Below are positions 6,213-13,468 of a stretch of DNA of 27,311 nt, one piece after another. Both the position numbers and the translations under genes were made by a program. Numbering within the stretch: position 1 is the first letter of the stretch; every line of letters starts with the position of its first letter. The notes below the pieces were generated by a model. It was not told the DNA's origin. It saw only the letters and a list, made by a program, of their open reading frames with translations, and searched no databases. The stretch comes from an uncultured Collinsella sp. (GTDB lineage: Bacteria; Actinomycetota; Coriobacteriia; Coriobacteriales; Coriobacteriaceae), in the NCBI GenBank assembly GCA_900547855.1, contig URIK01000006.1:1-27311 (forward strand). Direction: 5' to 3'.

Positions 6213-8705
6213 ATGACCGCAACCGCCAGCCGAACCACTAACCGCAGGCCCGAGCTTTTGGCCCCCGCCGGAGGCCCGGAGCCCTTTGCCGCCGCGCTCG
6301 CCGCGGGCGCCGATGCCATCTACTGCGGCATGGGCAGCTTCAACGCCCGCCGCAAGGCCACCAACTTTACCGACGAGGCCTTTGAGCAGGCCTGCCGCGC
6401 CGCACATCTAGCCGGGTCGCGCGTCTACGTCACGGTCAACATCGTCATCAAGCAATCCGAGATGGGCGATGCGCTGCAACTCATCCATCGCTGCTCCACG
6501 CTGGGCGCCGATGCCTTCATTATCCAGGACTGGGGTCTGTTCTTTGAGGTCAAGCGCACGATGCCCGGCATCGAGACACATATCTCGACCCAGGCGAACA
6601 TCCACGACGACCGCGGAACCATCTGGTGCCGTGAGCAGGGCGCCGACCGCGTGACTCTCTCGCGCGAGCTCTCCATTGACGAGATCGCCGCCATCCACGA
6701 CGCCGCACCCGATGTGGACCTCGAGGTCTTTAGCCACGGTGCCATCTGCTTTTGTTACTCGGGTCTGTGCCTGCTCTCGAGCTTTGCCATGGCGGGCCGC
6801 TCGGCCAACCGCGGCATGTGCGCTCAGCCCTGTCGCCTGCCTTACGAGCTGATCGACGAGAACGGTCGCGCGCTCTCCCCTGCCGGTCGCGAGCGTGCGC
6901 TATGCCCGCGTGACACCAACACCTCACAGCTTGTTCGCCGTCTGTATGACGCCGGCGCCGCATCGCTCAAGCTCGAGGGCCGCATGAAGGCACCCGATTA
7001 CGTGTACTCCATCGTTGATGTGTATCGTCACGAAATTGACGACATGCTATCCGGAGCCACCGTTACCAAGGACGAGGAAGCTGCCCGCCAGCGCCAGCTC
7101 AAGCGCTGCTTCAACCGCGACTTTACGCACGCTTATCAGGACGGCACCTCGGGCGACGAGATGATGAGCTATGAGCGTTCCAACAACCGCGGCCAGATCG
7201 TGGGCACGGTGCTGGGCAGCCGCCCGGCCAACCGCGATGTGCGCGGCCTCAAGCCCGACGACCGCCGTCGCCGTGCCGCCATCGCCCGCATTGAGCTGTT
7301 TGAGCCCGTGGGCAAGGGCGACCTGCTGGAGCTTCGCCACGATAACGAGTTCGACCAGTTCCTGACCACCATTGCCGCCGATGATGCCGCCGTGGGCGAC
7401 ATCATCGAGTGTCGCGTGCCCCGCAGCATGCCCGAGGGCTGCCGCGTCCGCGTGATTCGCAGTCAGCGTGCCATTGACGCCGCCGGCGCCGCGCTCAAGC
7501 GCGATGTGCTGCGCCGCCGCGCCGTAGATGTGTCCGTCGTGGCGCGTCTGGGCGAGCCGTTTACCGTTACGCTCACCTGCTGCGACGACCCCGCGCTCAC
7601 CGCCACCGCCACGGGCTTCACCGTCGAGGCCGCCAAGACCCGCGCGGTCGAGGCATCCGACCTGGTGGAGCACGTCGGCCGCATGGGTTCCTCGCCCTTT
7701 GAGGCAGCGAGCTTTGATGTGGCGCTCGATGAGGGCTGCGGCATGGGCTTCTCCGCCGTGCACAAGGTGCGCGCTGCCGCCTGCAAGGCGCTGGAGGAGG
7801 CCATTCTGGCACCGTATGAGGAGCGTGCGAAAACGCTCGAGATTCCGGGGCTCGACAAATGTACGCGCGCCATGCCCGAGCATTACCGCGATGAGCCGCA
7901 GATCTGCGCCGCCGTCACCACGCTCGAAGCCGCCGAGGCAGCTCGTGCCGAGGGCGCCACGCGCATCTACATGACCACCGATGCGCTCGAGGCTGTCGGA
8001 CTCTCCCCTGCCGATGCATTTGAGCAGGGCATCATACCCGTACTCGACGAGGTCTGCCGCGCCGTCGACCACGAGCGCGTCGATCCCTGGATTAATGCCG
8101 GAGCCACCGTCGCCGTCGGCAATATCTCCGAGCTCGCCGTAGCCGTGCATGCCGGCGCCACGGCGGAGGTCCGCTCTTGCCTGCCGGTGCACAACACGCC
8201 CTGTATGGAGGCGCTTGCCAAGCGCGGAGCCGGTGCGTTTTGGCTCTCGCCCGAGATCACGCTCGACGAGATTGTCTCGCTCGGCGCCGCCGCGCCCGCG
8301 GCTCTGGGCATCACCGTTTTCGGCCGTCCGCGCGTCATGACAAGCGAGCATTGCATTCTGCAGGTTGCCAACGGCTGCATCCACGATTGTGCCAACTGCC
8401 GCCTGCGTGCCCGCAAGCTCTCGCTCAAGAATATCGATGGAAAGGTCATGCCCGTCCGCACCGATATCCACGGCCGCTCTCGCCTGTACGACGCCTACCC
8501 CATCGACCTCACGCCGCAGGTTCCTCAGCTGCTCGATGCCGGTGTGCGTCGTCTCATGGTGGACGGAACGCTGCTCGAGACGGATGAGGTGGGCCGTGCC
8601 GTCGCCCGCGTCCGTCGTGCCGTCGAAGCAGCGCAGGCCGGCCGCAAGCCCGCCGCCCGCCTACGCGGGGCGACCTCGGGCTGCATGTTTGTGGGAATCA
8701 GCTAA
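6213..8705 (+). CDS. U32-family protein, RlhA/TrhP-like, 830 aa
   Basis: Annotated in databases as peptidase family U32, but characterised relatives (RlhA, TrhP) hydroxylate RNA bases using prephenate-derived chemistry and an Fe-S cluster. The N-terminus ELLAPAGGPEPFAAALAAGADAIYCG is the U32 TIM-barrel start. The FSHGAIC...SGLC...GMCAQPCR block (Cys179, Cys186, Cys203, Cys207) matches the family's four-cysteine cluster-binding pattern, followed by LKLEGRMKAPDYV. A C-terminal part (about 400-830) includes a further cysteine group in NGCIHDCANCRLR near 715-730, as in long U32 proteins with a DUF3656-like region. At 830 residues it is longer than E. coli RlhA (about 650). The ATG at 6213 follows AAAGG. 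It is 15 nt ahead of a pseudouridine synthase, favouring rRNA/tRNA modification over proteolysis. The target base is unproven. Confidence 0.88.
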   Translation: MTATASRTTNRRPELLAPAGGPEPFAAALAAGADAIYCGMGSFNARRKATNFTDEAFEQACRAAHLAGSRVYVTVNIVIKQSEMGDALQLIHRCSTLGADAFIIQDWGLFFEVKRTMPGIETHISTQANIHDDRGTIWCREQGADRVTLSRELSIDEIAAIHDAAPDVDLEVFSHGAICFCYSGLCLLSSFAMAGRSANRGMCAQPCRLPYELIDENGRALSPAGRERALCPRDTNTSQLVRRLYDAGAASLKLEGRMKAPDYVYSIVDVYRHEIDDMLSGATVTKDEEAARQRQLKRCFNRDFTHAYQDGTSGDEMMSYERSNNRGQIVGTVLGSRPANRDVRGLKPDDRRRRAAIARIELFEPVGKGDLLELRHDNEFDQFLTTIAADDAAVGDIIECRVPRSMPEGCRVRVIRSQRAIDAAGAALKRDVLRRRAVDVSVVARLGEPFTVTLTCCDDPALTATATGFTVEAAKTRAVEASDLVEHVGRMGSSPFEAASFDVALDEGCGMGFSAVHKVRAAACKALEEAILAPYEERAKTLEIPGLDKCTRAMPEHYRDEPQICAAVTTLEAAEAARAEGATRIYMTTDALEAVGLSPADAFEQGIIPVLDEVCRAVDHERVDPWINAGATVAVGNISELAVAVHAGATAEVRSCLPVHNTPCMEALAKRGAGAFWLSPEITLDEIVSLGAAAPAALGITVFGRPRVMTSEHCILQVANGCIHDCANCRLRARKLSLKNIDGKVMPVRTDIHGRSRLYDAYPIDLTPQVPQLLDAGVRRLMVDGTLLETDEVGRAVARVRRAVEAAQAGRKPAARLRGATSGCMFVGIS

Positions 8706-8720
8706 CCGAAAGGCTTACAC

Positions 8721-9380
8721 GTGAACGAAGAACCTCAAGTCCTCTACTGCGACGCCTGGCTCATGGCCATCGACAAACCCGCCGGCATGATCGTACACGG
8801 TGACGGCACCGGCGAGCGCACGCTCACCGACTACGCCAGCGACCTGCTGCTGGCGATGGGCGACGGCTTTGCCGCGACCGACATGCAGCCGCTCAACCGC
8901 CTGGACCGCGACACCACCGGCGTGGTGTTGTTCTCGCTCGACAAGCAGACGCAGCCCGCCTTTGACCAGATGGTCATCGACCACGCTTTCGAAAAGCACT
9001 ACCTGGCGCTCGCCGAGGGCAAGATCGACTGGAACGAGAAGCTCATCGACAAGCCCATCGCCCGCGACCGCCACGACAGCCGCAAGATGCGCGTCGGTGC
9101 CAGCGGCAAGCCGTCTCAAACGCGCGTGAAGGTGCTCAAGCGTCTTAAGAGCCGTCGTGGCCTGCCCACGCGCTCGTATATCGATGTCGAGCTGCTCACC
9201 GGCCGTAAGCACCAAATCCGTGTGCATCTGGCGAGCGAGCGTCATCCCCTGGTTGGCGACGACCTGTACGGAACGCCGCGCCCCTGCGGCCTGATGCTCC
9301 ACGCCCACAGCGTATCCTTCACGCATCCCGTAACCGGCGAGCACATCCACATCGAAGCCCCCTGCCCCTGGGAGCCCTAA
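8721..9380 (+). CDS. RluA-family pseudouridine synthase, 219 aa
   Basis: Converts uridine to pseudouridine in rRNA or tRNA. The catalytic block LNRLDRDTTGVVLFS contains the essential aspartate (Asp62 in RLD). KHYLALAEG, the late GRKHQIRVHLA and HPLVGDDLYG are standard RluA-family motifs. No N-terminal S4 domain is present, so it is the short form like RluA or TruC rather than RluD. Translation begins at GTG 8721, with GAAAGG 7 nt upstream. It is the second gene of the unit started by the U32 protein (15-nt gap) and is followed at once by a terminator whose first arm overlaps the TAA stop. Specificity cannot be assigned. Confidence 0.92.
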   Translation: MNEEPQVLYCDAWLMAIDKPAGMIVHGDGTGERTLTDYASDLLLAMGDGFAATDMQPLNRLDRDTTGVVLFSLDKQTQPAFDQMVIDHAFEKHYLALAEGKIDWNEKLIDKPIARDRHDSRKMRVGASGKPSQTRVKVLKRLKSRRGLPTRSYIDVELLTGRKHQIRVHLASERHPLVGDDLYGTPRPCGLMLHAHSVSFTHPVTGEHIHIEAPCPWEP

Positions 9381-9419
9381 AACCTGCCGAAAAGGGACAG
9401 GTTTATTTTGGCAGGTTTT
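9379..9419 (+). terminator. Terminator after the pseudouridine synthase gene
   Basis: AAAACCTGCC (9379-9388) pairs with GGCAGGTTTT (9410-9419). A second copy of CAGGTTT at 9399-9405 offers an alternative, shorter stem. The loop carries a GGGACAG motif seen in other non-coding stretches of the window. Confidence 0.75.
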
Positions 9420-9466
9420 ATCTGGACAAACGTCAAGCCGCCACGATGGCTCAGCCGCGGCGCCAA

Positions 9467-9686
9467 AACGTCTCGATCTGTAACAGTTAGAACCCATTTT
9501 CCGGTCTATCTGTTACAGATCGAGACGTTCGAATCCCCCTCAAGGGAAAATCTCAATCTGTAACAATAACTCGGCAAAATCGGTCCCAGATGTTACAGAT
9601 TGAGACAAAGGGACGGCGCGGTTCGGAAGAATCTCAATCTGTAACATCTAACCCACTTTTAACGGTCTAGTTGTTACAGACTCAGA
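9467..9686. repeat. Array of six 15-nt repeats in alternating orientation at 40-nt spacing (three tandem hairpins)
   Basis: The motif TCTCRATCTGTAACA occurs forward at 9471, 9551 and 9632 and inverted at 9511-9525, 9591-9605 and 9672-9686, so starts are 40, 40, 40, 41 and 40 nt apart with 25- or 26-nt spacers. Each forward/inverted pair folds into a long hairpin; the first is perfect over 20 bp (9467-9486 with 9510-9529). The one variable base changes together in both arms of a pair (G-C in pair 1, A-T in pair 2), a compensatory change. The third pair has two mismatches. The spacers inside hairpins 1 and 3 are related (both AACCCA...TTTT...CGGTCTA). It sits between convergent genes. This is not a CRISPR: repeats are too short, alternate in direction, and no cas gene is present. 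Function unknown. Confidence 0.9.
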
Positions 9687-9703
9687 CAAAACCGGTAGAC
9701 AAC

Positions 9704-9740
9704 AAAAACGGCAACGCCCGTAATGGACATTGCCGCTTTT
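9704..9740 (-). terminator. Terminator of the oxidoreductase-deoR operon
   Basis: CGGCAA (9709-9714) pairs with TTGCCG (9730-9735). On the minus strand the stem is followed by five T's (9708-9704). A T-run after the plus-strand arm (9737-9740) makes it potentially bidirectional. Confidence 0.7.
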
Positions 9741-9782
9741 CTATTGAGAAAACTACTCAGTTTTCGTTACTAACCGCCACAG

Positions 9783-9821
9783 TGGGGACAGGCACCTTTG
9801 TGGTGGTTTTGGCCTTGTCCC
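9783..9821. repeat. GGGGACAGGCACC-type hairpin
   Basis: TGGGGACAGGCACC (9783-9796) can pair through GGGACA..GGC with GCC..TGTCCC ending near 9821. This wording resembles short dispersed palindromes (REP-like) that often accompany RAYT transposases in other bacteria; no such transposase is present here. Confidence 0.45.
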
Positions 9822-9825
9822 ATCG

Positions 9826-10572
9826 CTAGACCGTGATGACGTTGTCCATCGACTGGTACTTGGCGGGCACCTCGCCCGCGGTAATAATCGTTGCGTCGCG
9901 GAAGTCCGCGAACTTGACGGGCGCCACCATGCCAAATTTACTGGCGTCCGAGATTACGAAGCGTTTGGCGGTATGGCGCATCGAGATACGTTTGACCTGC
10001 GCTTCCTCGATATCCGGTGTGGTGAGACCTTGCTCGGCGGCGATGCCATTGGAACCCCAAAAGCCGCAGTTGAAGTTATAGCGGTCCAGGGTTGCCAAGG
10101 CATCGGGTCCGACGAGCGCCTCGGTCTCTGGCTTGAGCTCGCCGCCCAGCACAACGGTGCGCATGCCGCGCAAAGCGAGGTGCTGAGCGTGGAGCACGGA
10201 ATCAGTCACATAGGTGACGCCCTCAAGGCGCGGAAGATGCTCGATGAGCTTGAGGGTCGTGGAGCCCGAATCGATATACACAAAGCTATCGGGCTCCACA
10301 AGCGCCGCCGCACGGGCGCAGATACGCTCCTTGTCGTCGTTATGGAGATCGCTGCGCTCGCTGATCGTTAGGTCGCGCGTCACGTGCGCGCGCTCAAGAC
10401 TCGTCGCCCCACCGTGGACCTTGGCGATGCGGTGTGCGCGGTCGAGCGCCTGCAGGTCGCGCCGAATGGTAGACGCCGTCACGCCCAGGGTATCGGCAAG
10501 CTCTGGCACAGTAACCGAGCCAGCCTGCTGCACCATCGACACAATCGCATTGAGCCTATCTTCCGCTAGCAT
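9826..10572 (-). CDS. DeoR-family transcriptional regulator, 248 aa
   Basis: A sugar-metabolism type repressor. The N-terminal winged helix-turn-helix covers about residues 5-57 (VTVPELADTLGVTASTIRRDLQALD, then KVHGGA). The C-terminal phosphosugar-sensing domain shows IDSGSTTLKLIEHL, VLGGELKPETEALVG, GSNGI and VISDASKFG. Length is normal. The ATG at 10572 is only 3 nt downstream of the oxidoreductase stop, and its ribosome-binding site GAGGAGGAG is the glutamate codons ending that gene, so the two are translationally coupled. It probably regulates its own operon through the palindromes at 11797-11836. The effector is unknown. Confidence 0.93.
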   Translation of the reverse strand: MLAEDRLNAIVSMVQQAGSVTVPELADTLGVTASTIRRDLQALDRAHRIAKVHGGATSLERAHVTRDLTISERSDLHNDDKERICARAAALVEPDSFVYIDSGSTTLKLIEHLPRLEGVTYVTDSVLHAQHLALRGMRTVVLGGELKPETEALVGPDALATLDRYNFNCGFWGSNGIAAEQGLTTPDIEEAQVKRISMRHTAKRFVISDASKFGMVAPVKFADFRDATIITAGEVPAKYQSMDNVITV

Positions 10573-10575
10573 CGC

Positions 10576-11655
10576 TTACTCCTCCTCGGGGTACACGACT
10601 CCCCAATCGGCGCGAAGCTTGGTCATCAGCTCCATAACATCAGAAGCATAGCCCAGAAGCTCGCACTTCGAATCATCGCCGGCAACGGCCTTCTCCAGGT
10701 CGGCCATCTCATAGCACAGGGCGTAAGCCTCGGTGCCGGCGTGGACCTCCTCGCGGTGGCCGTCCGCAGTCCACACGATGGTCGCGTGATCGGCACGCGG
10801 ATATTCATTGACCTCGATATAGCACTTATCGAAGCTGATGACCGAGCGCTTGGGCTGCTTGGAGTGGAGCGTAAGGCTCACAACACCCAGCTGCTGGTCT
10901 GCATTACGGCAGACGATGCCGCCCGCAACGTCGACACCGGTCTCACAGGTGTTGCCCAGCGAAACGACCTCAACGGGCTGGCTTGCCATAAAGAGGCGCA
11001 TGATGGACAGGGCGTAGACGCCAATGTCGAGCATGGCACCGCCAGCAAGGTTGCGGTTGTAGAAGCGGTTGGTCAGATCGCCGTACTCCTTGTAGCTGCC
11101 AAAGTTGAGCTGAGCGAGGTTCATGCGACCAAAGTCGCCCGCATCCATGCGGCGGCGCAGCTCCTGATACAGCGGCATGTGAAGCACCGTGGTGGCGTCC
11201 ATAAGGACGACGTTGTGCTCGTCGGCGATGGCACGCGCCTCGTCGAGCTCAGCGGAATTGAGGGTAATGGCCTTCTCGCAGAGCACGTGCTTACCAGCTG
11301 CCAGAGCGGCTCGCAGGTAGGTGATATGCGTGTTGTGCGGCGTGGTGATATAGACGGCGTCGATGTCCGGATCGGCGTAGAGGTCCTCGACCGTCTCGTA
11401 CACCTTCTCGACGCCATACTGCTCGGCAAAAGCCTGGGCTTTGGAAAGCGTACGGTTGGCGACACCCGCGAGCTTGCGGCCGGCCAGCGCGAGGGACTGG
11501 GCCATCTGGTTGGCGATAACACCGCAACCGATCACGGCCCAGCGGAGCTCGGGGGCCGTAAAAATATCGTTGGGGAACGGCTGATCCTGGACCGAGGCAA
11601 ACGCCGCCTTAGCGGCTGCTTCGGCGTCGAGCGGAGCCTGTTTGGAATCTGCCAT
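10576..11655 (-). CDS. Gfo/Idh/MocA-family NAD(P)-dependent oxidoreductase, 359 aa
   Basis: A cytosolic dehydrogenase with a Rossmann fold followed by the family's alpha/beta substrate domain. The nucleotide-binding loop is VIGCGVIA (about 41-48). VYITTPHNTHITYLRAALAAGKHVLCEKA is the standard second half, with CEKA in place of the commoner EKP. GGAMLDIGVYAL (about 220) matches the dihydrodiol dehydrogenase/glucose-fructose oxidoreductase branch. An N-terminal stretch of about 35 residues precedes the Rossmann fold. Translation starts at ATG 11655 after AGGAGG with 6-nt spacing. It is the first gene of a two-gene operon with a DeoR regulator, so a sugar or polyol substrate is likely, but I cannot name it. 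Confidence 0.92.
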   Translation of the reverse strand: MADSKQAPLDAEAAAKAAFASVQDQPFPNDIFTAPELRWAVIGCGVIANQMAQSLALAGRKLAGVANRTLSKAQAFAEQYGVEKVYETVEDLYADPDIDAVYITTPHNTHITYLRAALAAGKHVLCEKAITLNSAELDEARAIADEHNVVLMDATTVLHMPLYQELRRRMDAGDFGRMNLAQLNFGSYKEYGDLTNRFYNRNLAGGAMLDIGVYALSIMRLFMASQPVEVVSLGNTCETGVDVAGGIVCRNADQQLGVVSLTLHSKQPKRSVISFDKCYIEVNEYPRADHATIVWTADGHREEVHAGTEAYALCYEMADLEKAVAGDDSKCELLGYASDVMELMTKLRADWGVVYPEEE

Positions 11656-11796
11656 GATGTGCCTCCTAAGTCATCGGAAGTTCTTCATTTCTAATAGCCC
11701 TATATTCGCACAATTGCGCGCGTATCTGCTCGTGTTTGCGTGTTTATTTGCTTATCAGTCTATATTTAGCCATAGTTGGCAGATGTTTGTGCAGTT

Positions 11797-11836
11797 ATGC
11801 GCATTATCGCGCAAGGCTATGCGCGTAAATGCGCAT
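11797..11836. promoter_or_regulatory. Two phased palindromes, candidate DeoR operators
   Basis: ATGCGC-ATTATC-GCGCAA (11797-11814) and ATGCGC-GTAAAT-GCGCAT (11819-11836) share 6-nt arms and 6-nt AT-rich centres. Their starts are 22 bp apart, about two helical turns, so two dimers would bind on one face. They lie about 140-180 bp upstream of the oxidoreductase-deoR operon. Looser half-sites occur at about 11712-11750. Confidence 0.5.
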
Positions 11837-11946
11837 GCGACGATCTTTGTGAAACATAAAGAAACGGAACACCATAGCCATAAAAGACAGAGTAGGCTGT
11901 ATTACTCCACCCCTCTGGGGGGCGCAGCCATCAAAGGACTGTTCCA

Positions 11947-12100
11947 AACTGCCGGCAGATAGGGACTTCCCTAACTGCCGGCACATAGGGAACGTCCCCA
12001 GCTACCGGCGTTTCAACGGCACTCATTTAAGCCTGTCCCCAATGAATGCCAAGCGACGGCCACTCATTTATGTCTGTCCCCAATGAGTCCCCAATGAGTA
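11947..12100. repeat. Two families of short tandem repeats
   Basis: Family A: AACTGCCGGCAGATAGGGAC (11947-11966) and AACTGCCGGCACATAGGGAA (11973-11992) agree at 18 of 20 bases with a 26-nt period; a decayed copy follows at about 12000. Family B: ACTCATTTAAGCCTGTCCCC (12021-12040) and ACTCATTTATGTCTGTCCCC (12062-12081), 41 nt apart, each continue into AATGA and fold as ACTCATT/AATGAGT hairpins; a third CCCCAATGAGT follows at about 12090. CTGTCCCC words suggest REP-like elements. Confidence 0.75.
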
Positions 12101-12109
12101 GGGATAGAA

Positions 12110-12143
12110 AAAGGCCCGGGTGCCGTGGGGCATCCGGGCCTTT
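12110..12143 (-). terminator. Terminator of the ribosomal protein operon
   Basis: AAAGGCCCGG-G-TGCC (12110-12124) pairs with GGCA-T-CCGGGCCTTT (12129-12143). On the minus strand the stem is followed by a T-run (TTTTTC). It lies 27 nt after the rplX stop, so the operon ends there. Confidence 0.92.
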
Positions 12144-12169
12144 GCTAGCAACTTGATGTTGCGGGCAGC

Positions 12170-12475
12170 TTAGAACTTGTGGCCGCACTTCTTGCAGACG
12201 CGCAGCTTGTTCTTGCCGTCCTTCTCGTGACCGACGCGGGTAACCTTACCGCACTCGGGGCAAACGAGATTGACGTTGGAGGCGTCGATAGGAGCCTCCT
12301 GCGAAACGATGCCGCCCTGCTGGTTGGCAGCGTTGGGCTTGACGGCCTTCTTGACGACCGAAACGCCCTCGACAACGACCTTGTTCTCGGCGGGGAGAGC
12401 ACGCAGGACAACGCCCTGCTTGCCGCGATCCTTACCAGAGAGAACCTGGACCTTATCGCCCTTCTTGATATACAT
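12170..12475 (-). CDS. rplX: Ribosomal protein L24 (uL24), 101 aa
   Basis: Assembly-initiating protein of the 50S subunit that binds the 5' end of 23S rRNA. The KOW motif KKGDKVQVLSGKDRGKQGVVL is at the N-terminus. The C-terminus carries a CPECGK...CKKCGH four-cysteine knuckle, common in zinc-binding bacterial L24. The ATG at 12475 has GGGGAG just upstream, 13 nt after rplN. It is the last gene of the operon; normally rplE (L5) follows rplX, but here a strong terminator does. Confidence 0.98.
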   Translation of the reverse strand: MYIKKGDKVQVLSGKDRGKQGVVLRALPAENKVVVEGVSVVKKAVKPNAANQQGGIVSQEAPIDASNVNLVCPECGKVTRVGHEKDGKNKLRVCKKCGHKF

Positions 12476-12488
12476 ATATCTCCCCTAA

Positions 12489-12857
12489 CTACAGGGTCTC
12501 GGGAGCGAGCGAGACAATCTTCATGTACTTCTTGTCACGAAGCTCGCGAGCGACGGGCCCGAAGATACGGGTGCCGACGGGCGAACCATCGTTGTTGATG
12601 ACAACGCAGGCGTTCTCATCAAAGCGAATGTAGGAGCCATCCTTGCGGCGGATCTCCTTAACGGTGCGAACGACGACGCAACGGACAACGTCCTTCTTCT
12701 TGACGTTGGCGCCAGGGGTAGCCTCCTGGACAGCACCGATGAACACATCGCCGATGCCTGCATAACGACGCTTGGAACCGCCAAGCACCTTGATGCAGCG
12801 AATCTTGCGAGCGCCGGAGTTGTCGGCGACGTTCAGCATGGTTTGCATCTGAATCAT
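12489..12857 (-). CDS. rplN: Ribosomal protein L14 (uL14), 122 aa
   Basis: Core 50S protein located at the subunit interface. MIQMQTMLNVADNSGARKIRCIKVLGGS and the GTRIFGPVARELRD block are diagnostic, and the length is the usual 122. It begins what is the spc operon in other bacteria. The 118-nt spacer before it is the longest in the 3' half of this operon and contains two hairpins (AGTCG/CGACT and GTATGC/GCATAC), so a processing site or internal promoter is possible there. GGAGG precedes the ATG by about 10 nt. Confidence 0.98.
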   Translation of the reverse strand: MIQMQTMLNVADNSGARKIRCIKVLGGSKRRYAGIGDVFIGAVQEATPGANVKKKDVVRCVVVRTVKEIRRKDGSYIRFDENACVVINNDGSPVGTRIFGPVARELRDKKYMKIVSLAPETL

Positions 12858-12975
12858 GGTAGATGTTCCTCCGAACTAAGAACCGAAGAGAGGTGCGCAG
12901 CCTTTATACGGCCCGTGGTATGCAAGCCAGGCATACGCACATCTTCGGAAACGTACAAGTCGTAAGAGCGACTGC

Positions 12976-13236
12976 TTATTTAGCGCGCTCGACGACCTCG
13001 ATGAGGCGCCAACGCTTCATCTTGGACATAGGACGGGTCTCCATAACGCGGACGGTATCGCCCACGCCAGCCGTGCACTCCTCGTCGTGAGCGTGCAGCT
13101 TCTTGGAGCTGGTCATCATCTTGCCGTACTTGGGGTGACGCTTGCGCTCGGTGATGGTGACAACAATGGTCTTGGCACCGGAGACGGAGGTAACGACACC
13201 CGTACGGACCTTACGCGAGTTACGCGAATCAGTCAT
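12976..13236 (-). CDS. rpsQ: Ribosomal protein S17 (uS17), 86 aa
   Basis: Primary 16S rRNA-binding protein of the 30S subunit with an OB fold. The RKVRTGVVTSVSGAKTIVVTITERKRHPKYGK segment and the GDTVRVMETRPMSKMKRWRL tail are standard. AAGGAG precedes the ATG at 13236; rpmC ends 16 nt upstream. Confidence 0.98.
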   Translation of the reverse strand: MTDSRNSRKVRTGVVTSVSGAKTIVVTITERKRHPKYGKMMTSSKKLHAHDEECTAGVGDTVRVMETRPMSKMKRWRLIEVVERAK

Positions 13237-13252
13237 GTTCTCTCCTTAGGTC

Positions 13253-13468
13253 CTACTCGGCGACAGCGGACTTCTCCGCTGCGATCTCGCGGGCGCGCTG
13301 CTCCGTGAGGACGCGAGCGATGTCCTTCTTCACGGTGTTGACGCGAGCGGTGTTGTCCAGCTGGCTGGTGGCCATCTGGAAACGAAGGTTAAAGAGCTCG
13401 GCGCGCATTTCCTTCAGCTTCTCAACGAGCTGAGCGTCCGAGAGCTCACGAATCTCTGCGGGCTTCAT
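13253..13468 (-). CDS. rpmC: Ribosomal protein L29 (uL29), 71 aa
   Basis: Small helical 50S protein near the exit tunnel. MKPAEIRELSDAQLVEKLKEMRAELFNLRFQ and the KDIARVLTEQRARE helix are typical. Its ATG overlaps the rplP TAA by one base (TAATG), and its ribosome-binding site lies in the GAGGAG codons at the end of rplP, so it is translationally coupled. Confidence 0.97.
   Translation of the reverse strand: MKPAEIRELSDAQLVEKLKEMRAELFNLRFQMATSQLDNTARVNTVKKDIARVLTEQRAREIAAEKSAVAE

Larger units (their letters stand above)
11656..12109. other. Non-coding region upstream of the oxidoreductase operon
   Basis: About 450 nt without a convincing gene. The part near the oxidoreductase (11690-11880) is AT-rich and rich in TGCGC words and should hold its promoter and operators. 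The part near the ribosomal operon (11940-12100) is made of short direct and inverted repeats. An open frame at 11642-11962 lacks a ribosome-binding site and family features. Confidence 0.6.

Noticed and set aside
7047..8471. 474-codon minus-strand open frame
   Set aside because: Antisense to the U32 gene and Gly/Ala-rich without motifs.
9467..9686. CRISPR array
   Set aside because: Spacing is regular, but repeats are only 15 nt, alternate in orientation, some spacers resemble each other, and no cas genes are present.
11642..11962. 106-codon plus-strand open frame
   Set aside because: Begins inside the oxidoreductase start region, no ribosome-binding site, covers the operator/promoter region and has no family features.
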